From assembly GCA_003535955.1 (NCBI GenBank), contig DPZM01000315.1:1-8113 (forward strand): a stretch of DNA of 8,113 nt. The letters are read 5' to 3'. Positions 5,441 to 8,113 of this stretch are shown here, in pieces (positions within the stretch are counted from its first letter, which is position 1; each line of letters opens with the position of its first letter). The notes below the pieces were generated by a model. It saw only the letters and a list, made by a program, of their open reading frames with translations, did no database searches and had not been told where the DNA came from. A program made the translations under genes and the position numbers. This stretch comes from Lachnospiraceae bacterium (GTDB lineage Bacteria; Bacillota; Clostridia; Lachnospirales; Lachnospiraceae).

Positions 5441-7261
5441 CTATATGATTCTGGAATACACATCCAGGAATTTCTCTTCTTTTGGCACCCCACCCGTCAT
5501 GTTAAGCTTCTCCAGTTCTTCTATTATAATGGCTGCGACTATCTCCGTGGTCATCCTGATCCTCTCATCCCCCTTCGGCATATCATAGACCGCATTGAAG
5601 ATATCCATGATGACTGCTGCCTTCTCAAGGTCTGCCATGCCCCTGTGCAGCCACTTATAATATGGTGCGTATTTTCTGTTCAGCAGATACACAAGCTTCA
5701 TTGTATGCTCCATATAACCGGAAAGAGCTATCTCACTGGCCACCTTCTCCCCACGCTTTAACATCCTTACATAATTGTACTGGCCCATCTGAGCTGAATA
5801 ATGCAGTTCCTGAGCGATCTTTCTCTTCCATATATGATCGGGATAGTACTTAAGTCCTTCCCTTATCCTTGCGAAATCACCCGTTCCTTCCTTAAATATC
5901 TCTCCGTTTGTACATTGGGACAGGTTGGCTTCATCGACTGTTCCGAAGAAAGCAAGCTCCATCCTGTTGCACTCTTCCTCAACCCGTCCGGCCTCAACGC
6001 CTGCGGTAATACCGGGTTCCGGTTTTTTATCTTCCTCACAAAGATGTCTTCTCTTACAGAATATATCAATATATGATAAGAGAAATTCCTCGCTTACATC
6101 AAGTATCCTTGCGTAGAATTCCCATGTTCTCATGACACCGGCTCTTTTACCGTCGGGAGGGATCACGGTCACTCTGCTAAATCCCATGAATTCGGCAGGA
6201 AGCCTGTCATAAGCCTCCTGCAGCTTATCCCCTATCTCATCATACAGGTCATCATCCAGCCATATGCAGAAATCAGGACCGAAATCATGGTCCCTTGAGA
6301 GAGGATCGTCAAACCCGTAGCATTGGGACCCCCTTCCTACAAGGCCAGCTGTTATCCTGTCCTCATATTCGGCGAAGCCTTCATGTATCATGGCCTGTCC
6401 GTATTCTTTGTAGAACCTGCGGGCAAGCTCCATCCCGCTTATCTCCTTATCTATGCCGCCGCTTACCTTAAGCATTTTTTCGGCTTCTGCCAGGTTTTCA
6501 GACACAGCGATATATCCGGGATTGTCCCTGCCCACCTTAAGCTCAAGAAGTCCAAGGGCCTTGGTGTAGTAGTTGACTGCACCCTTCAAGTCACCCTTCC
6601 TCATCTTAAGGTCGGCTATGGCATTTAAGCACCCGGGATAATGGAACTCATTTCCGCCGTCTTTTTCGAAGATATCCTCGGCACTTATAAGCTCGGCCTC
6701 GGCTTCATCAAGCCTTCCTAACATCAGACAGGTCTGGGCAAGATTGGTCCTTGATATGGCCTGTTCTATCCTCTTATCATCATAATTACTGATTATGGGT
6801 ATCGCCTTCTTAAGGCAGAGCGCGCTCTTCTCGTGATCGCCCGTTTCCTGATAGAGGAGACTCATATTGTTATAAAGAGCCGCATAGAGATAGTCATCAG
6901 GAGCAAGAACCCTGTCATATATATCCTGTACCTGTTCGTAATCCTTAAGTGACTCTTCATGTCTTCCCATGGCCCGCTCAAGGGTGGCAATATTAAGCAG
7001 AGTGGTCGCATGGGAAACTGTCCCCGTTATTCCCATATCTTCACACAATCTGCGGGCATCACCGATCACCGCTTGCGCATCCGTGAATTTGCCCATGTAA
7101 CGTAAGAATCCTATCAGTTCATTTACAAGGGTCAGTTCAGATGACAGATCACCTTCATCTCCTGCTTCCTTTATCTTATCCTTAAGGAATTCCTCTGTTT
7201 TCCTGCCTCCGTCTTCTCCGGAGATGGAATCCAATTGTTCCAGTACCTTATTTATATCCAT
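5441..7261 (-). CDS. TPR protein fused to DUF4037 nucleotidyltransferase-like domain
   Basis: The 606-residue protein appears cytoplasmic. Residues about 40-265 are helical tetratricopeptide-type repeats (for example LYNNMSLLYQETGDHEKSA, TNLAQTCLMLGRLDEAEAEL, IADLKMRKGDLKGAVNYYTKA). The C-terminal part (about 275-606) matches DUF4037. It has GRGSQCYGFDDPLSRDHDFG (309-328), where G311-S312 and D324/D326 fit the GS...DxD pattern of pol-beta-type nucleotidyltransferases, and a helical second lobe including LLNRKYAPYYKWLHRG (526-541). The catalytic-like residues are present, so activity is possible; substrate is unknown. TPRs suggest a protein partner. The start is supported by AGAGGG (7272-7267) 5 nt upstream. 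The next gene is DUF4125. The fusion is intact, with no sign of frameshift. Confidence 0.87.
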   Translation of the reverse strand: MDINKVLEQLDSISGEDGGRKTEEFLKDKIKEAGDEGDLSSELTLVNELIGFLRYMGKFTDAQAVIGDARRLCEDMGITGTVSHATTLLNIATLERAMGRHEESLKDYEQVQDIYDRVLAPDDYLYAALYNNMSLLYQETGDHEKSALCLKKAIPIISNYDDKRIEQAISRTNLAQTCLMLGRLDEAEAELISAEDIFEKDGGNEFHYPGCLNAIADLKMRKGDLKGAVNYYTKALGLLELKVGRDNPGYIAVSENLAEAEKMLKVSGGIDKEISGMELARRFYKEYGQAMIHEGFAEYEDRITAGLVGRGSQCYGFDDPLSRDHDFGPDFCIWLDDDLYDEIGDKLQEAYDRLPAEFMGFSRVTVIPPDGKRAGVMRTWEFYARILDVSEEFLLSYIDIFCKRRHLCEEDKKPEPGITAGVEAGRVEEECNRMELAFFGTVDEANLSQCTNGEIFKEGTGDFARIREGLKYYPDHIWKRKIAQELHYSAQMGQYNYVRMLKRGEKVASEIALSGYMEHTMKLVYLLNRKYAPYYKWLHRGMADLEKAAVIMDIFNAVYDMPKGDERIRMTTEIVAAIIIEELEKLNMTGGVPKEEKFLDVYSRII

Positions 7262-7288
7262 ACTATCCCTCTAAATTGTCACATTTGC

Positions 7289-7317
7289 TGACACATTGGT
7301 TCAGAACCAATGTGTCA
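7289..7317. repeat. Perfect 29-nt palindrome overlapping a stop codon
   Basis: TGACACATTGGTTC (7289-7302) is the exact reverse complement of GAACCAATGTGTCA (7304-7317), with one central A. The last three bases (7315-7317) are the TGA stop codon of the upstream membrane-protein gene on the minus strand. There is no T-run on either side, so it is not a standard intrinsic terminator. An alternative weaker hairpin, TGTCA (7277-7281) with TGACA (7289-7293), shares one arm and lies just upstream of the TPR gene's ribosome binding site. It could be a mRNA 3'-end protecting hairpin, a regulator site or a dispersed REP-like repeat. Confidence 0.85.
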
Positions 7318-8113
7318 CTGTACATGCAGCAGCAGTACAATGATAAGATAAACAAGTGTAAATATACATCCGATCGAGAACATCATAAGGCCGAAGGATA
7401 CGCTCCTTGCGGTAAGCCGTGTTGTCTTAAGGGCTTCGTCGAATGAGAATGCCAGCTTCTCCTCATAATTGACAAATCTGGGATTTTTCCTGCGGACTGT
7501 TTTATTCAATGCCCTCATTATCATGTTCATGGTCACACCCACAACATGGGTGAAGGCATTACCGTAAAGAAGAGGCCGCCTGGGTTCAACTTCCCTCAGC
7601 AGGGTCCTGTGGACAAGAGAGATCACATGATCTGCCATACGGTCACATATCCTTAATACAAAGGCAAGAACAAAGGGGATTATGTGCTGAAGCAGAGGTC
7701 TGTAAATAATATTTTCCATGTCAAGCCATTTAGGCCATGCATCGATGTATACGCGTTCACCTTCCTCCGTCTTCATAAGGAGCTTCCTTATTATAACAAG
7801 ATAGATCAGTATCCCGATCGCTATGGAGATAATGGATCCCTTAAGGTTTGTGACCGAGAAGTATGCGATCGAACCCGCATGCTCCTGTCCGTGCATAAAA
7901 GGAATTGCAAGTGCAGCGATCCTGTCGGAAACCTTATAGGGCATAAGACCAAGAACAAGAAGAATAACCGTCGGCACAAGGATGGCAGCAGAACTTGCGG
8001 CGTTAAGATACCCCTTGTATTTATCGTTTTCATCATCAATGCCATCAACCATATTGACGTCTTCATGACTGCCGGGATGTCCTCCCCCTCCCGCACCCTT
8101 TTCGATAAAGACG
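7315..8113 (-). CDS. C-terminal part of a complex I-like antiporter subunit (NuoL/MrpA/HyfB type), partial
   Basis: The frame stays open to the window end, so the gene is cut at its 5' side; 265 residues are visible. The ATG at 8050-8052 is probably internal, because 20 sense codons precede it. Visible features are a Gly/His-rich loop (5-20), a helix with ILVPTVILLVLGLMP near 43-58, NLKGSIISIAIGILIYLVIIR (one helix), the segment YIDAWPKWLDMENIIYRPLL (122-141), and a final helix ending LVYLIIVLLLHV. The combination of LVP...LGLMP, NLKGS and WPKWLDxEN..YRPLL is what I associate with C-termini of proton-conducting subunits in Clostridial complex I- or hydrogenase-like clusters. Such subunits move protons or sodium across the membrane. 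The exact complex cannot be told without the missing N-terminal part and upstream genes. Confidence 0.65.
   Translation of the reverse strand, partial: VFIEKGAGGGGHPGSHEDVNMVDGIDDENDKYKGYLNAASSAAILVPTVILLVLGLMPYKVSDRIAALAIPFMHGQEHAGSIAYFSVTNLKGSIISIAIGILIYLVIIRKLLMKTEEGERVYIDAWPKWLDMENIIYRPLLQHIIPFVLAFVLRICDRMADHVISLVHRTLLREVEPRRPLLYGNAFTHVVGVTMNMIMRALNKTVRRKNPRFVNYEEKLAFSFDEALKTTRLTARSVSFGLMMFSIGCIFTLVYLIIVLLLHVQ

Overview
The window looks like a chromosomal stretch from a Clostridia-type Firmicute, most likely a Lachnospiraceae relative. The reasons are moderate GC, strong GGAGG-type ribosome binding sites on several genes, and a DUF4125/TPR-DUF4037 gene pair of the kind known from gut Clostridia. 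The taxonomic call is inference from gene content. All six protein genes and the single tRNA gene lie on the minus strand, so transcription runs from high to low coordinates.

Region by region in transcription order: (i) 7315-8113 is the C-terminal part of a membrane protein resembling the antiporter-like (NuoL/MrpA/HyfB type) subunits of complex I-like machines; its start lies beyond the window. A perfect 29-nt palindrome overlaps its stop codon. (ii) 5441-7261 encodes a TPR protein fused to a DUF4037 nucleotidyltransferase-like domain. A REP-like hairpin follows, and then a DUF4125 protein (4662-5345). (iii) 2459-4618 encodes a 719-residue single-pass membrane protein. It has a very long Pro/Gln/Gly-rich disordered N-terminal half and a small C-terminal domain that looks like DUF5067. 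(iv) 1324-2400 encodes a single-pass protein with an Ig-like domain, coiled-coil stretches, an SH3b domain and an unfamiliar C-terminal segment. (v) 366-1316 encodes a GtrB/DPM1-like family-2 glycosyltransferase with two C-terminal membrane helices.

(vi) Positions 1-365 carry no complete protein gene. They hold a tRNA-Trp(CCA) gene with its own near-consensus promoter (328-356) and a 14-bp-stem intrinsic terminator (164-197). Beyond the terminator lies a 22-bp imperfect inverted repeat built from paired TGACAA motifs (74-157). This layout beside a tRNA 3' end suggests a recombinase or attachment region at the window edge.

Functionally, the best supported themes are a two-gene cassette of unknown role (TPR-nucleotidyltransferase plus DUF4125) and a downstream envelope group (two single-pass membrane proteins with small extracytoplasmic domains, followed by a lipid-linked-sugar glycosyltransferase). 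The gaps between the last four genes are 43, 58 and 7 bp and show no clear promoter or terminator, so read-through across them is plausible. No phage structural gene, transposase, CRISPR array or recognised defence gene is visible.
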